In this document: positions 1 to 12,328 of the stretch, one piece after another
How the letters are laid out: each line of letters opens with the position of its first letter
How positions within the stretch are numbered: position 1 is the first letter of the stretch
NCBI GenBank assembly: GCA_943736015.1
Contig: OX031065.1
Location: 37,710,427-37,774,426, forward strand
Direction of reading: 5' to 3'
DNA: 64,000 nt
Origin: Tridacna crocea
Taxonomy: Eukaryota; Mollusca; Bivalvia; Cardiida; Cardiidae
Program-made: the position numbers and the translations under genes
Notes under the pieces: model-generated
Databases searched by the model: none
What the model was told of the DNA's origin: nothing
The model's input: the letters and a program-made list of their open reading frames with translations, nothing else

Positions 1-99
1 TCGATTACGAGGAATAGTTGACTAGATTTCTTCCCACTGACACATTTTGTGCACCTGTAATTCCACTTTTTTTGTAATAGCTTTACTATTTCAACGAGT

Positions 100-145
100 G
101 GTTAACATGTCACATGGTTTCTGGTTAACATGTCACATGGTTTCT
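100..145. repeat. 23-bp tandem duplication upstream of UNC93A exon
   Basis: Two adjacent copies of a 23-bp unit (GGTTAACATGTCACATGG plus TTTCT) about 50 bp before the acceptor at 196. Only branch-point and pyrimidine sequence separates it from the exon. Confidence 0.85.
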
Positions 146-199
146 GCAAACCATAAGGGGAATCGAGGGTAAAGCAGATTTTACTTTCATTTGCAGAAA

Positions 200-3100
200 A
201 TGTACGACTCACCAGAAAAAGCAAAAGAGGCCGAGGCCAATGGTCAGATGACGCCATATTTCGGTACGTCAGGTATAAGTCTGACACCAATAGTGCCTAC
301 CCCACCCGTAACACCGATGTCAAAGTTTAAGATCCTGAAAAACCTGGTCATTGTGAGCCTGGGATTTCTTTGTCTCTTCACTTCGTTCCAGTCTCTCTCC
401 AACTTACAGAGCAGTTTGAATAAAGAAGATGGGCTTGGTCCCAATGGTCTATCTGTGCTGTACGGAGCTTTGGTAGTCAGCTGTCTCTTACTTCCGCCCG
501 TCATAATCGGAAGGTTTGGCTGTAAATGGACCATAGCCTTTTCAATGGGCTGCTACATCTTGTATATGGCTGCCAACTTCTATGCTGTATACGCAACTAT
601 CGTCCCAGCTGCAATAATTCTTGGTCTAGGAGCGGCTCCCCTCTGGTCTGCAAAGTGTACCTATCTGACGGAAACCGGATGTTGGTATGCCAGGCTGACC
701 GGTGCTACAGAAGATGACGTCATCAATCGCTTCTTCGGAGTGTTTTTTATGATCTTCCAGACATGTAAGACGCTTTTATCTTAAATATTTCTTGTTCAAA
801 GATGAAAAAAAAAAAAATCATTACTACGTATTTAAGCTTACAAAATCCTAAAGATGATTTCGATTTTCAAGCCAGGTTGCAGATCAGCATTGAAAACTTT
901 GTGGCAAGCAGGATAGATTGTATACTATAGTGACCAAATAAAGTTTGTAACTAATCTTTTTCAAGAACTTCTTTGAATGAACTGCTATTCTGTATTCTGT
1001 AAATTCAGGTTTTTGCGCCTGTATCTTGAATACTATTGAAAGTCAGTTGCGTTAATTTGAGATAATTATTTGCCTAATTGCCTGAGTACACATTCCAATA
1101 TTAGGTTTGCACCAAAACATATTCACGTAATTTTATGAGCCACGTTCTTGCAAAAGGGATTTTAATGTATCTAATTAATGCATCATAGCAAGCAAGTTAT
1201 CATAAAGATCCATTAACCCATTACCACACAATCCCTACTTTTGACGACCCTGAGAAAGAAACCTTTAGAAAACATTGTGGGAAAAGGAGAAAATGCTGGT
1301 AACCAGCATTTTCTCCTTTTCCCACAATGTTTTCTACCCTTCACAGAACAAATTTCAAATTTTCAGTCACAAGCCTAAAACATTGTCGTTTGGCAATGAG
1401 TTAAGATAGTTTTGTTTAATATCAAACTGAATCTTGAAGCAGAATGGCTCTTTGGCATGCAGATAATTGACCGATAGCAAAAAAAAGTTTGAACCTAGGT
1501 CAGCCTGCACGGCCTGAGCAAGCTGACCCGTACCGAGACTTCTTGCAAATATACTAAATCCTCATTTCATAGAGTATATGGCTCATCTGGCCTTAACATC
1601 AGCAAAATTATTTTAAGGCTTAAGAGTGTAACGGTCCTGACGAATAAACCCTACTATCTTTCTTTTGGAATTATTTAAAATGCCTTGATGTATGTATACT
1701 ACTCAAACTTTGATAGGGGTCAAAACACATTTCTGTATGGGTTTATGTGTTAACAACAGTTTTGTATAAACTCTTAACCTAACTGTAAATTCTAGATTTG
1801 TCCAAGTTGAAAGCATTGCTGACTAAAAAACATATGCAACGTGCACTATGCTGTCTGTCATAGGGTAGAAAACATCGTTGGAAAAGGAGAAAATGCTGGT
1901 ATCCAGCATTTTCTCCTTTTCCAACAAACTGTAAATTCTAGATTTCTTTCAAGTTGAAAGCATTTGCTGACTAAAAACTATATGCAACGTGCACTATGCT
2001 GTCTGTAATAGGGTAGAAAACATCGTTGGAAAAGGAGAAAATGCTGGTATCCAGCATTTTCTCCTTTTCCACTAATGTTTTCCAAAGGCTTCTTTCTCAG
2101 CGTCTTTAACAGTCGGCATTGTCAGGTAAAGGCTTAAAGATCCATTTCCACCGGTCATTTAATTGATCAGTGTGGCAATGTAATATATTGTAAAACCATA
2201 CATTATACAAGTCACATATATATTTAGGATGAATCTTTGGGGGTGATCCCTAGCAAATTTTGAGTAGTATAGTAACACAAAGATCCAATAGTTGGCATGT
2301 TTCTTTAACTCTTTAACACTCGCCAAAAGTTTAGACTTGTCATAACTGATAGCATTTGCAGACGACAAATTCAAAGAGGTTAAGATTGAATTTGTCTTTT
2401 AGGATTTTGAAAACATTATGGGGAAAGGAGAAAATGATGTAAACCAGCATTTTCTCCTTTCCCGACTATGTTTTTCAAGACCTCAAGGGCGTTAAAAGTC
2501 CAAATTGAGTAGTTAAGGAATGATAGACAATCGCGTTTCGAAATTCTCGTAACCGAAAGCATTTTCAGCCGACAAACTGAATGTAACTCAAATGATAAAG
2601 TTTTTTTTTATATAAAAAAAAAATTCAGAAAACAAAGTGGGAAAATAACGGTCACCAGCATTTTTTCTGTTTTCCTGTTATATTTTCAAAAGCCGTCTTC
2701 CATTAAGTGTTTCCCAAACAACAAAATTTTAGACTGGTCCATATTGAAAGGACTAGCAGAGGACAAAATAAACACAACTCAAAAATTGAAAGCTGTTTCC
2801 AGCAGGGTAGAAAACATTGTAGGAAAAGGAGAAAATGCTGGTTACCAGCATTTTCTCCTTTTCCCACAATGTTTTCAAAAGGCTTCTATCTCTGGTCGTA
2901 AAAACCAGGGATTGTTTGGGAAAGGGTTAAATCACTTAAAACTGACATTGTTTCGCAAAAGATTAATTTATATTTTCAGCCCAGATATGGGGAAACCTCA
3001 TTTCGTCTTTGGTGTTCAAAAAGGACGACACAAACACCACTGAACTCGACTTGGAAAATTGCGGTGCAAAGTTTTGTCCAGACTCTGACACCAACAATAC

Positions 3101-6100
3101 TAACCTGGACAAACCACCAATGTCACAGGTAAACGGTTTGAGCTGGTTGTCTTGCCATTCTATGCATTAGTTGAATTTTTATGACAACAATAATTCCATT
3201 ACTGACTGCTGAGAAAAAATGTTGAAAGAAGAAGAGTCTTCATAATGAAAATGACTACGAGAAAATCTTTAAATCATACAGACATAAGCTACCGTACCTA
3301 AGACCCATTTTTGGATCACACACATTCTTGATAAAAAGATATATAGGATCTGACATGAGTTGGTTTTTGAGATAAAAAATTATTATACGAATCTACAAAA
3401 TTGTTATTAAGCGAGCCTTTTTAAAACGAAAAAAAAACAGATAAAATTTGCTAAACAAACGATGGAATGGTAAAACTTTGCACTATAACAAATTCGTTGC
3501 GCTGTCTGGTTGTAGGGGACTTGGAAACTTGTTCACGGCTGTGGTAAATCATATCGCCCAGAGCCGACTTGGAAATTTGTTCACGGCTGTGGTGAATCAT
3601 GTCGCCCCGTGCCTACTTGGAAACTTGTTCACGGCTGTGGTGAATCATGTCGCCCCGAGCCATCGACTCGGAGCGACATGATTCATCACAGCCGTAAACA
3701 AGCTCCCAAGTCTCCTGCCACCTGAACATATAACTAATGATGTATTTTGAAAACAATTTGTTTTTTTACCGTTTTATTATAGATCTACACGTTGTGTGGT
3801 ATATATATCGGGTTTGCTGTGTTGGCTGTAATTCTGATTTCTGTTGGCCTTGACTCAATCACCCTGGAGAGAGAGGACGCGTCAAGAGGTCGGAAGTTCT
3901 CCTTCAGACTAGTCCTAGAAACTGTCAAACATCTAATACGGTCAGAGTACCAGGTCCTTCTGGTTGTTTTAACGATGTATAGTGGAATCGAACAAGCTTT
4001 TGTGGCAGGAGACTACACAAAGGTACAGGATAACATTTAGTAAGATAGAGGAATAATTATTTGATAATTGTATGAACCACGGACTGTGCAAAGAGGTTTT
4101 ATTCATCTGCAAAAAAGGTATCGACTTAGGTCAGCCTGTGCAGGCTGACCCGAGCCGAAACTTTTTTCAACATGTTCAAGGACTATTTTTCACCTTGATT
4201 CAATTGGTTGTTAGGCAAAATGGGTTTAACCCTTTACCAAACGGCAAAACTTTCGATTGGTCCAAATTGAAAGCACTTGCAGACGATAAATTGAATGTTA
4301 CTCAAAAATTTAAATTTGTCTCCAACAGGGTAGAAAACATTGTTGGAAAAGGAGAAAATGCTGGTTACCAGCATTTTCTCCTTTTTCAACAATGTTTTCA
4401 AAAGGTTTCTATTGCAGGGTCGTAACAACCATGGGTTGTTTGGTAAACGGTTAATGGATCCATTATTATGTGATGCCTTCTTTGGTATAATGCATCGTGG
4501 AAGTACATTGATCTGCCTATTGTCAACCCATGTTTCATACGAGATAAAAAATACTTAACAATTTTGTAAATAGGCTCGTAACGCGACCTAATCTTGTATC
4601 CCGCTATTCGGACTTCTATCATTGGAGAGAGCATGTTATAGTACCATGCAACGTCCGAGAAATAAACAGGATGTTTTGACCACTCTCAGTCCGGCTACCT
4701 GTTGGTGCTGCTTTAAAAAAGCGACGATGCGCTGTAATGGCCAAACAGGAGTTTTCATGAAGGTCCTGTCGTTTCTCCTTTATTGCCCGAACCCAGATCA
4801 CGTTGACGACCTGGACTGATATTAAAGTTATCTTACCATGAATTTTAACCACTTTTACGAAAAAAATGAAAGTTACACATTGAGACGGTCGCAGACAACA
4901 AAAGAAATGTGAATCGAATGATAAACTTCGTCTTTGAAAAGGAAAGCACAGCCTAGGTCTTATGAATCCCGTGAAAAAAAGCCAAAACTTGTGGTTTTTG
5001 GGGGGGGGAGACATTTCTTTTCTAAAATCTTGTTAGTCCTACCTTGCACCCATATGAAGTAAAGCTATTGTTCCTCAGGTAAAACAAGGTCAACTAAGGT
5101 ATATCTTGTTGATGTATGCACATGAATGTTGTTGAAATCCTTATTGAAAAAAAAAAGTTTACTGTTTAAGGAGAAAATGTAACCAACATTTTTCACGTAG
5201 ATGACAATGACAATAAATATTTGACAGGGTTTATAATTGAAAAAATATCCTTTTTTTTTTCAGTCTTTCGTTGGATGCGCTCTCGGCATAGAGAACATTG
5301 GTTTTGTGATGATTTGTTACGGAGTTGTAGATGCTATTTGCTCCTTTACATTTGGCAGATTGGTACAATTTGTGGGGCATATTCCTTTCTTTGTTTTAGG
5401 TGAGTATTTTTGCCAGAAAAACGCTTTTCCCTAGCTGCCAAACTATGCTTACGTTCATAGTTTAATATGAACTGAGACTTATCTAGTTGAATTAACAGCC
5501 ATACTTGCATGTTAACTTGTTACTTCCTGCATAAGAGTGCATGTGTTCAGAGCAGACCAATTTCGATAACATAATAGTAAGAAGAGAAATTTCGCCTGTT
5601 TTCTTGTTTTTTGTCAGTTATCTACCTTTTGTTTAATTTTGTTATTCCTGTTTTACCAAGTATGTTCTAAAAGTCATTTGCTACATATTTGTTTCGGGGT
5701 GTAATGAGATCATGGAATCAACAGATTTGTTTTAGCCACTGTTTACTGTCTCAAGCACTGTGTCGATAAACATTCCTGTATTTTCGTTACAGCTTTCCTT
5801 GTCCATGGGGGATTACAGATAACTTTCTTACGCTGGAGTCCTTCACCAGAGAAAGAGTATTTATTTTACATATTCGCCGCTCTCTGGGGTATGGGGGATG
5901 CGATCATTCAAACACAGATCAACGGTATTTATTCCCCTGTTGTTTAATGTTAATCTTGCAATTATATACTTGTATGTGGGCCTTTATGAAAAAGTTTCTG
6001 ATATACATACGAGAAAATATGACCAACATTAAGTCATTTATTCAGGAAAAGGGGTTATGCAAAATATAAAAGACAGATCATGAAGAAGGAGAGCATGATA

Positions 6101-7021
6101 TGCTAATGAATAAGCATGTTTTTCCAAAACAACTCATGCCAGATTCATTAGTACAAATCTGTACCTACCAATGGTATTACTCCCATTATCTCCCGCTAGA
6201 TGGCATTCTATAAATACTCATCTATCTGATATGGGCATCCTGGGTACAGAACCGAACCACTTTCCTACGCGACAATAGTTACTTTGAATTTAAAACTGAA
6301 ATAAAGGTTTACTCAATAAAACGCTACCTCGTGCAATTCTCTCAGCTATGATCAGCAGTTTGGAGAAATCTGGAGCTAAAGCAGGTCTCATTTCTCTTAA
6401 AACGTATTGATAAAAGCTATTTTCAACATTGCTACTTTATAGAGCGTAATATTACAGTCAGCCCGCTTTCGGGGCTAGTGATGGGTCATATAAGACAGTC
6501 GAATCTTCGAAGAATATGACATGCACAGACAACGGTATTACTCCGTAGTGTTTTATAGACATGTATTTATTTCCGGTAGCACTAAAGATAGTTCCAATAT
6601 AGTACTTGCTTTTTCACAAAATCTTGACATTTGCTTTTTCAGATAGGCTAATCTTATTTTCTCTTTTATATAAATACTATACTATGGCTTTCATTATACA
6701 TGTATCCATCCTTATAAAGCATTGATAACTTCGGTTTGCCTACACAATAAACATACATGAGTCACTTACATGTGTTTGGTTTTATCTGTTTCAGCGCTGT
6801 ATGGTTTTCTGTGGACGAAAGATTCGGAGGCCGCATTCGCTAACTACAGACTGTGGGAATCTCTTGGCTTCATCATCGCATTTGCTTGCCAGAGCTACTT
6901 GTGCACTGACATCAAAATTTATATCTGTATGGGATTTTTGTGCGTGGGAATGATTCTGTACGGTGTTGTAGAAATTTTGTACAGGACTCGTGCAGCTTCA
7001 TCCACAGACACGAGGTTGTGA
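200..7021 (+). CDS. UNC93A: UNC93A-like multi-pass membrane protein, six coding exons
   Basis: Exons 200-764, 2980-3128, 3783-4022, 5264-5399, 5793-5924 and 6795-7021 join in phase to 482 codons plus TGA. All five introns are GT-AG with pyrimidine-rich acceptors. The start is the first ATG after an acceptor AG at 195-196, so a 5' non-coding exon probably lies left of the window. The product has a roughly 45-residue hydrophilic N-terminus, a first membrane helix near residues 46-65, the NLQSSLN motif after it, QIWGNLISSLVF across the exon 1/2 junction, and hydrophobic segments to the end. This is the UNC-93 branch of the major facilitator fold. Worm UNC-93 regulates a two-pore potassium channel; UNC93A members have no settled transport substrate. 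Length matches the family (about 460 aa in human). Introns 1 and 3 carry TTAA hairpin elements and intron 2 a minisatellite. Family is firm; orthology to UNC93A is inferred. Confidence 0.92.
1213..1404 (-). mobile_element. TTAA hairpin element, family A, internally deleted
   Basis: TTAA at both ends and a full hairpin core with centre GGTAACC. 192 bp because part of one flank is missing. In UNC93A intron 1. Confidence 0.88.
1498..1545. repeat. Dispersed GTCAGCCTG-palindrome repeat
   Basis: A degenerate GGTCAGCCTG...CTGACCC palindrome followed by CGAGACTT. Related copies at 4131-4170, 7498-7545 and about 10005-10075. Same core idea as the arms of 7124-7384. Confidence 0.5.
1774..2137 (+). mobile_element. 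TTAA hairpin element, family A, internally duplicated
   Basis: A ~146-bp segment including flank and hairpin is present twice in tandem (units begin near 1781 and 1927), then one right end. Both hairpins are intact except that the first is clipped after TTTTCCAAC. Confidence 0.85.
2305..2516 (+). mobile_element. TTAA hairpin element, family A
   Basis: Diverged copy; shares its right TTAA with the next element at 2513. Confidence 0.75.
2513..2706 (+). mobile_element. TTAA hairpin element, family A, degenerate
   Basis: Hairpin eroded by a poly-T/poly-A stretch near 2601-2632. Shares both TTAA ends with neighbours. Confidence 0.65.
2703..2930 (+). mobile_element. TTAA hairpin element, family A
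   Basis: 228 bp, near-perfect hairpin, centre GGTTACC. Third member of a TTAA-joined chain, ending 49 bp before UNC93A exon 2. Confidence 0.92.
3518..3711. repeat. 48-bp minisatellite with an inverted fourth copy
   Basis: Three head-to-tail 48-bp units (3518-3565, 3566-3613, 3614-3661) sharing CTTGTTCACGGCTGTGG, then the same unit in reverse (3662-3711). The last direct copy and the inverted copy can fold into a ~45-bp hairpin. Located in UNC93A intron 2. Confidence 0.9.
4131..4170. repeat. Dispersed GTCAGCCTG-palindrome repeat
   Basis: GGTCAGCCTGTGCAGGCTGACC is here a near-perfect palindrome, followed by CGAGCCGAAACTTTTT. In UNC93A intron 3. Confidence 0.55.
4226..4454 (+). mobile_element. 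TTAA hairpin element, family A, full length
   Basis: Exactly 229 bp from TTAA to TTAA, inside UNC93A intron 3. Hairpin variant GTTGGAAAAGG has a matching change in the other arm (CCTTTTTCAAC), so pairing is mostly kept. Confidence 0.93.
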
Positions 7022-8682
7022 AGTTACCTGAAGTGTTCTCGTTTTGAACTATATGAGTCATATTTTGTCAAAAGGGGTTTCTGTGTTACATGATATCAAT
7101 CAAGTCATCACATACTATTAATTGGCCTGCAACACGCCAAAAGGGGCATTCAGACATTTGCGTAAAGTGTCGTTTTGGATCAGCCGGCGCAGTCTGTGTA
7201 GGCTAATCCGAAACGAAACTTTCCGTTTTTATGTAATTTTCTACTATATGCAAGTGTAATGTAGAACAAAATCTAATGTAATGGTAAAGTGTCGTCTCGG
7301 ATTAGCCTGCGTGGACTGCGCAGGCTAATCCAAGACAACATTTTACGCAAATGTCTGAGTGCCCCTTTTCGCGTGTTGCAGACCATGCAATTATGGATCC
7401 ATAAATTCTATTTGGTCTCACAACCGACTATATCACAATGTAGACTAGTCCATGGACATTGAGAAAAAATTGACCAATGACAAGAAGTTTTGATTCAGGT
7501 CAGCCTGTGATGACTGTGCAGGTTGACACGAGTCGATACTTTATTTTTGTTGCAATGCACAATGCCCCCCCCCCCCCCTTTTTGGCAGGGCATGACTGAT
7601 ATGTATATCCTAAATTGTGTTTCTGTTGTAGATCTAGTTACTATGTTTGCTGTCAAAAATGGTATGTTTTTTTTTTTTCTGTTTGTGAGAATAACGAATT
7701 TTGCAATCTACAATCTACAAAAACGAATTGCAAACAGAATGTTTCGATTAAAAACAGAAATGAATCGACATACATGTACATAACTAACTCGGTGTGGTTG
7801 ACATGGTATCTATTATTCAGTCCCATCACAGTTCTGTTCAGTGCCATTATTCGTTAACTTAAGTTTTTAGTTTTAAGGGTAGTTTTTCCGACCAGCCTAA
7901 AAAGAAAATCGAAGCCAGTGCTAGATTTTTAAAGTCATAATGTTGTCTGCAGAGAAATTACTTACTTGTGGTGGAATCATTCAGTCATATATTGTATATG
8001 GATGAAACCAGACTTACGCTCCCATTATACAAGTGATTGTCTTAACTCTTTACTAAACGCCAATGAGTTTTCTTGTCCAAATCCAAAGCATTCGCAGACC
8101 ACAAAGATTTTGCAAATTCTGGAGTCTGTCTTCAAAAGGATTGAAATACTTTTTGTGTACGAGAAAAGGTTGGTTTGAAGCATTTCTTCCATTCCCCAAA
8201 GTTTTTTTATGTATTTTAAGTATTTCAGTGGTTCCGTTATGACAAAGGGCGAAGCTTTTGACCGATGAATTTTCATGATTAACTCAAAGGGAGTTTTTTT
8301 TTTTTTAAATTGATTCTAGAGATTAAACATCCAATTTCAAGGACAAAATTTTAAAGCTATAATACATGTATCTAGACTCTAGGTTTTTATAGTTTTTAAT
8401 TAAAATAGGAGTTGTTATCGTTTGAATAACACGCTTTTAGCTCATGAAAATGGATGAAACGAGATGTCGTGTATACATGTATACGGAGGGACTCGCGTTT
8501 GGACCAACGATGGATCGGAATTACATTCACTCACATCAATGTAGATTTATCTTTATCTGCACTGTTTGTTTAAAATTTATAACATCAGGCCAGACTGAGG
8601 TATTTATTTAGCGGGATAGAGGTTAAAAACTAATTATTCAGACATGTAAACATTCAAATACGGTAAAGAGTAGAGTGCAATC
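7022..8682. other. Downstream flank of UNC93A, no gene
   Basis: Holds the inverted repeat at 7124-7384 and short homopolymer runs (C run near 7563, T runs near 7668 and 8290). No canonical AATAAA was seen directly after the stop at 7021. A degenerate hairpin-element end may lie near 8040-8100. Confidence 0.5.
7124..7384. mobile_element. Inverted-repeat MITE-like element
   Basis: Two ~90-bp arms face each other: both start GG(C/T)CTGCAACACGC, pass AAAAGGGGCA and CAGACATTTGCGTAAA, and reach GGAT(C/T)AGCC. The arms also contain the local GCCTGCG...CGCAGGC palindrome. No open frame between arms. No convincing target duplication. Confidence 0.7.
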
Positions 8683-10611
8683 ATGCCGGACGAACAAGTC
8701 CGACTAACACCTCCAGTGACGAACAAACCCAAATGCGAACTAGTTTTGGGACGAGAAAGCCTGGAACCGAGCGGTCAGGAGACAAAGATTGTATGTATCA
8801 TTACGCCAGTCGATGGCTATGAACGGGTAAAGCTATTTTCAAAGTAAAAAAGTAGTTATTCCACGATCTATGACCTGATCTAGTTTTTTTATATACTATT
8901 TTCAATTTTGATATTTGAGTGCTTTCGAAACACTCGTTTGTCTGAGGAAAATTGAGTTTAATTGGGTTTACTTCCTTCGGTTTTACACAACATACGATAC
9001 ATGATTATCAAAATTCTGTATTGAATTCATAATGTCAAATTGTCCTCGACAAATGCTACAAAAAGTGTACAAGTGCCAAAAGATTATTTTGTTATGACAA
9101 CTGATTGTTAACCAATCACCAACAGTCCCTGGTTTTTACGACCCTGAGATAGAAGCCTTTTGAAAACATAATGGGAAAAGGAGAAAACTCTGGTTACCAG
9201 CATTTTCTCCTCATCCCACAATGTTTTTCTCTGCTGGAAACAAGTTTTGAAATTTGAATAACGTTTATTTTTTCTTCTGCAAGACTTAGTGCTTTCAATT
9301 TGGACCAGTCTAAAACGTTGTCGTTTGGGAAAGAGTTAAGGTAGTAAATTCGCCGTTATTTTGTTTTACTGTAATCTGAGAGATATCCATTTTGTTTATG
9401 AATTCATCTTAAACATTTCTTTCGCATCCAACCAACGCCCCCCTTCTCCACCCCCTTGGTCTAAAGTCCTTTATGCTACAAAAATGTTCCACCGGGCTTA
9501 GATATTGAGGACAACTGCAAATAAATCAGGTTTGGGACAATAAATCAAACAAGAAGTCTTGCATGTTTTTAAGTGTTTTGCGTGTCCTAAATCTTATACT
9601 ATTTCATTTGGTCGATCTCCTCATACCCTGTGCACAAATTCTGTGTTTATTTTTAAACACCGAGTAAACAATGATAAAAGGTGCGTTTATTTTATAACTT
9701 TTTTATAACTCTCATAAAATAACAAGAGGCACCAAACGCATTGCAAGGTAAATTCTACCTAGGCCTATTCTGAGCTCAATTTAAGAGAGAGTGATGGTAT
9801 TCTAAATCCATTATTTCTCTTCCAAAACCTATGTTGTGAGTACTCATTAGAATCGTCTCGATGAGACGATTCTAATGAGTACCCACAACATAGGGTTTAG
9901 AGGAGAATACCGGTAGGGTTTTTTTTTTTTTTCAAATCAATATTAGTCCACTGTCTGGAATTCTGCTATGACCCATAATCTGTGAAAAGGGGTTAATTGC
10001 ATCTGCAAAACGCATCGACCACGCATCGACCCTGCAAATTCTGCGCAGACCTCCCTGGGTCGAAACTTTTTGCTTAAAGTCAGTTTTCTGCATACATGTC
10101 ATCGGTCCAATCCACCTTATGACTCAGAAGGCTGTTTAAACAAACTGATGCTTTATCCATTACCACACAATCCCTCATTTTGACGACCCTGAGAACGAAG
10201 CCTCTAGAAAACATTGTCAGAAAAGGAGAAAATGCTGGTAAACAGCATTTTCTCCTTTTCCCACAATGTTTTCTACCCTTCACAAAACAAATTTGAAATT
10301 TTCAGTCACTTTTATTTTGTCGTCTACAAATGCTTTTGATTTGGTAAACGGTTAACCATATACGTGTAGCTGATAAGCGCGACTCAAAGACGTTTTGCGG
10401 ACAGCGTAGATCAGAATGCATAGAACGTGCAGTCTGATCTTGATCCTCACTTTCCCATTAGGACTCTTGTTTTCGTCCTAGTGATCCTTTGCAATAGAAT
10501 AATGTCAATTTCTAACTTTTATTTTAGTCGTTCTCTACTTTCGCTTTCTATCCTGGAATGCCGACGCCAACTACAATAATTAATCAAAGTACATTGAATA
10601 CTTCGACCTAA
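8683..10611 (+). CDS. Candidate small two-exon gene, unrecognised product
   Basis: ATG at 8683 opens 48 codons that reach a good donor (CGG|GTAAAG) at 8826. A pyrimidine-rich acceptor at 10527 opens an in-phase 27-codon exon ending in TAA at 10609-10611, giving 75 aa. The first part is polar and protein-like (MPDEQVRLTPPVTNKPK then LVLGRESLEP); the second is Pro/Thr/Ser-rich with PGMPTPTTIINQ. I do not recognise it and see no membrane segment or catalytic motif. Without splicing, the first exon gives only a 53-aa frame. It could be the first exon of something longer, or chance. RNA evidence would decide. Confidence 0.28.
9108..9339 (-). mobile_element. TTAA hairpin element, family A
   Basis: 232 bp, TTAA both ends, hairpin with a few mismatches. 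In the intron of the candidate small gene. Confidence 0.88.
9794..9920. repeat. Large hairpin (palindromic repeat)
   Basis: Arms meet at GTCTCGATGAGAC near 9862. About 35 bp per side is nearly perfect (ACTCATTAGAATCG against its complement), and weaker pairing extends out to GGTATTC/GAATACC. Different sequence from the TTAA family. Confidence 0.85.
10153..10355 (-). mobile_element. TTAA hairpin element, family A
   Basis: Left TTAA decayed to TTAT, right TTAA intact; hairpin centre GGTAAAC. Confidence 0.85.
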
Positions 10612-11034
10612 AGCGAATCAAAGACCTAAAATACTCAAACTGATAGCATTTACTCAAGGTCTTCTACAAAATCGTGTATCTAAGTGTTTCGTATGCAATT
10701 TTAGCTGTTAGAAAAATTGTTTGCGATGTAATGACAGTAATTTTGTGTAGTTTTCGAATGGTTTGGGGGTGTTTTGGGTGTTTCTTTTACCGATTCATCC
10801 AAGACGTACTTTATGAACTAGGTCATGTCAAAGCTGCGGAACTAGACAAAATTTCAAATCTAGAGCGAGTTCTTCGATATTAACTCTGAAATTCATTGTT
10901 TATGTAAATGCCATGCACTGATATTTAATCCAGATTTATACAAGTAAATATCAAATGGTTCTGATCATGGATCCATGAGGACCTATTTTTCTTGAAACTA
11001 TAAGGTGTAATGCGTCATCTTGGGGTAAAGTCTG

Positions 11035-11579
11035 TCGGTTGGCAGTCTGATGCCATATCACCTTCTGAAAAATTAAATAAGGGTTTTTATTTCCCTAGTA
11101 TTTGGCCTTGTGACCTACTTTTTGACCTGTAATGACCTATTTTCAACCATTTACAAACCTTTATCAAGACAAATATTCGACAGACTTCCATGAGTCTCAT
11201 GCTGAAAATGTGGGCTATAGAGTTTATGCAAGGTTTTTCTTTGATTTAGCCATGTGACCTACTTTTTTACTTAATATGATCCAACTTCACACATATCTGA
11301 GATATCATTTAGACTATCATTCTGGCCAAGTTTCCAGAGTATCAGGCTGAAAATGTTACCTCTACAGGGCACTCAAGGCTTTAACTAACACTTCCAAATT
11401 CCAAATTGCCTGAGATTTTATCAAGTCTAACATTCTGACCAAGTTTCAAGAGTATATAACTGAAAATGTGGCCTCAAAAGTTCAAACAAGGTAAATCTGA
11501 GGACCATACAAATAATAAAGCACAATGGATGCTGAACACAGCACGATCACTTGAAGCACTTCATGCTCAGGTGAGCTAA
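11035..11579 (+). mobile_element. Pearl/Helitron-like element, 145-bp core type, 5' truncated
   Basis: Diverged copies of the GTGACCTA...TTTTTGACC core unit seen at 30298-32320, then the shared terminus: GCACGATCAC, hairpin GAAGCACTTCATGCTC, AGGTGAGCTAA. The left boundary is a guess. Confidence 0.7.
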
Positions 11580-11814
11580 AAATAATAAAGCAGACAAGTA
11601 CATTTTCATATTCACAACAATTTTAATCTTAAAAAGTTATCGCAATTGAACAAAACTAGATTTGTGCCCTGCTTATATTTGAACGTGTCATTGGTGTCAT
11701 AGAAGTGTGTAAGAAACAAAATGTGTTGTACATAATATTCATGACTGACAAACAAACTAATTTTTCTTATTTTTCCTTGCAGAAAAGTGTAGCACAAGTT
11801 CTGAATATTTCTTA

Positions 11815-12030
11815 TTAACTCTTTACCACACGAGAAAATTTTAGACTGGTCCAAATTGAGAGCATTTGCAGACGACAAAATAAATATGACTGAAAAATAG
11901 ATATTTGTTCTGGGAAGGGTAGAAAACACTGTGGGGAAAGGAGAAAATGCTGGTTACCAGCATTTTCTCCTTTTCCCACAATGTTTTCTAGAGGCTTCTC
12001 TCTGAGGGTCGCCAATAGTAGGGATTGTGT
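11815..12030 (+). mobile_element. TTAA hairpin element, family A
   Basis: Left TTAA clear; right end decays near GGATTGTGTATAAT. Hairpin intact. Confidence 0.87.
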
Positions 12031-12328
12031 ATAATTTATATAATGGTATTATTTTACATGCAAATAATGTAAAAATGTATAATTTCTTGAAGAAGCACTT
12101 TGTTCCATAAAGACTTACATTTAAAAACCTTGATCCCAATTGCTCCAAGTTGATAAAATAAAACATTCTTATGAAATGCAAAGTATTTAAGTGCTATTTT
12201 GTCATTCATCTCTGCTATTTTGGCATTTATCTAAGAAAAATTTTAAGACTAAATAAAAAATCAGACTGCCTGAAATACTAGTATAGAAAAAACACACCAA
12301 CAAAGCCAGGTACTAAAAATTCAACTCT

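Noticed and set aside
3448..3681. 77-codon plus frame with repeated GNLFTAVVNH
   Set aside because: It is a translation of the 48-bp minisatellite inside a UNC93A intron; no start context or splice support.
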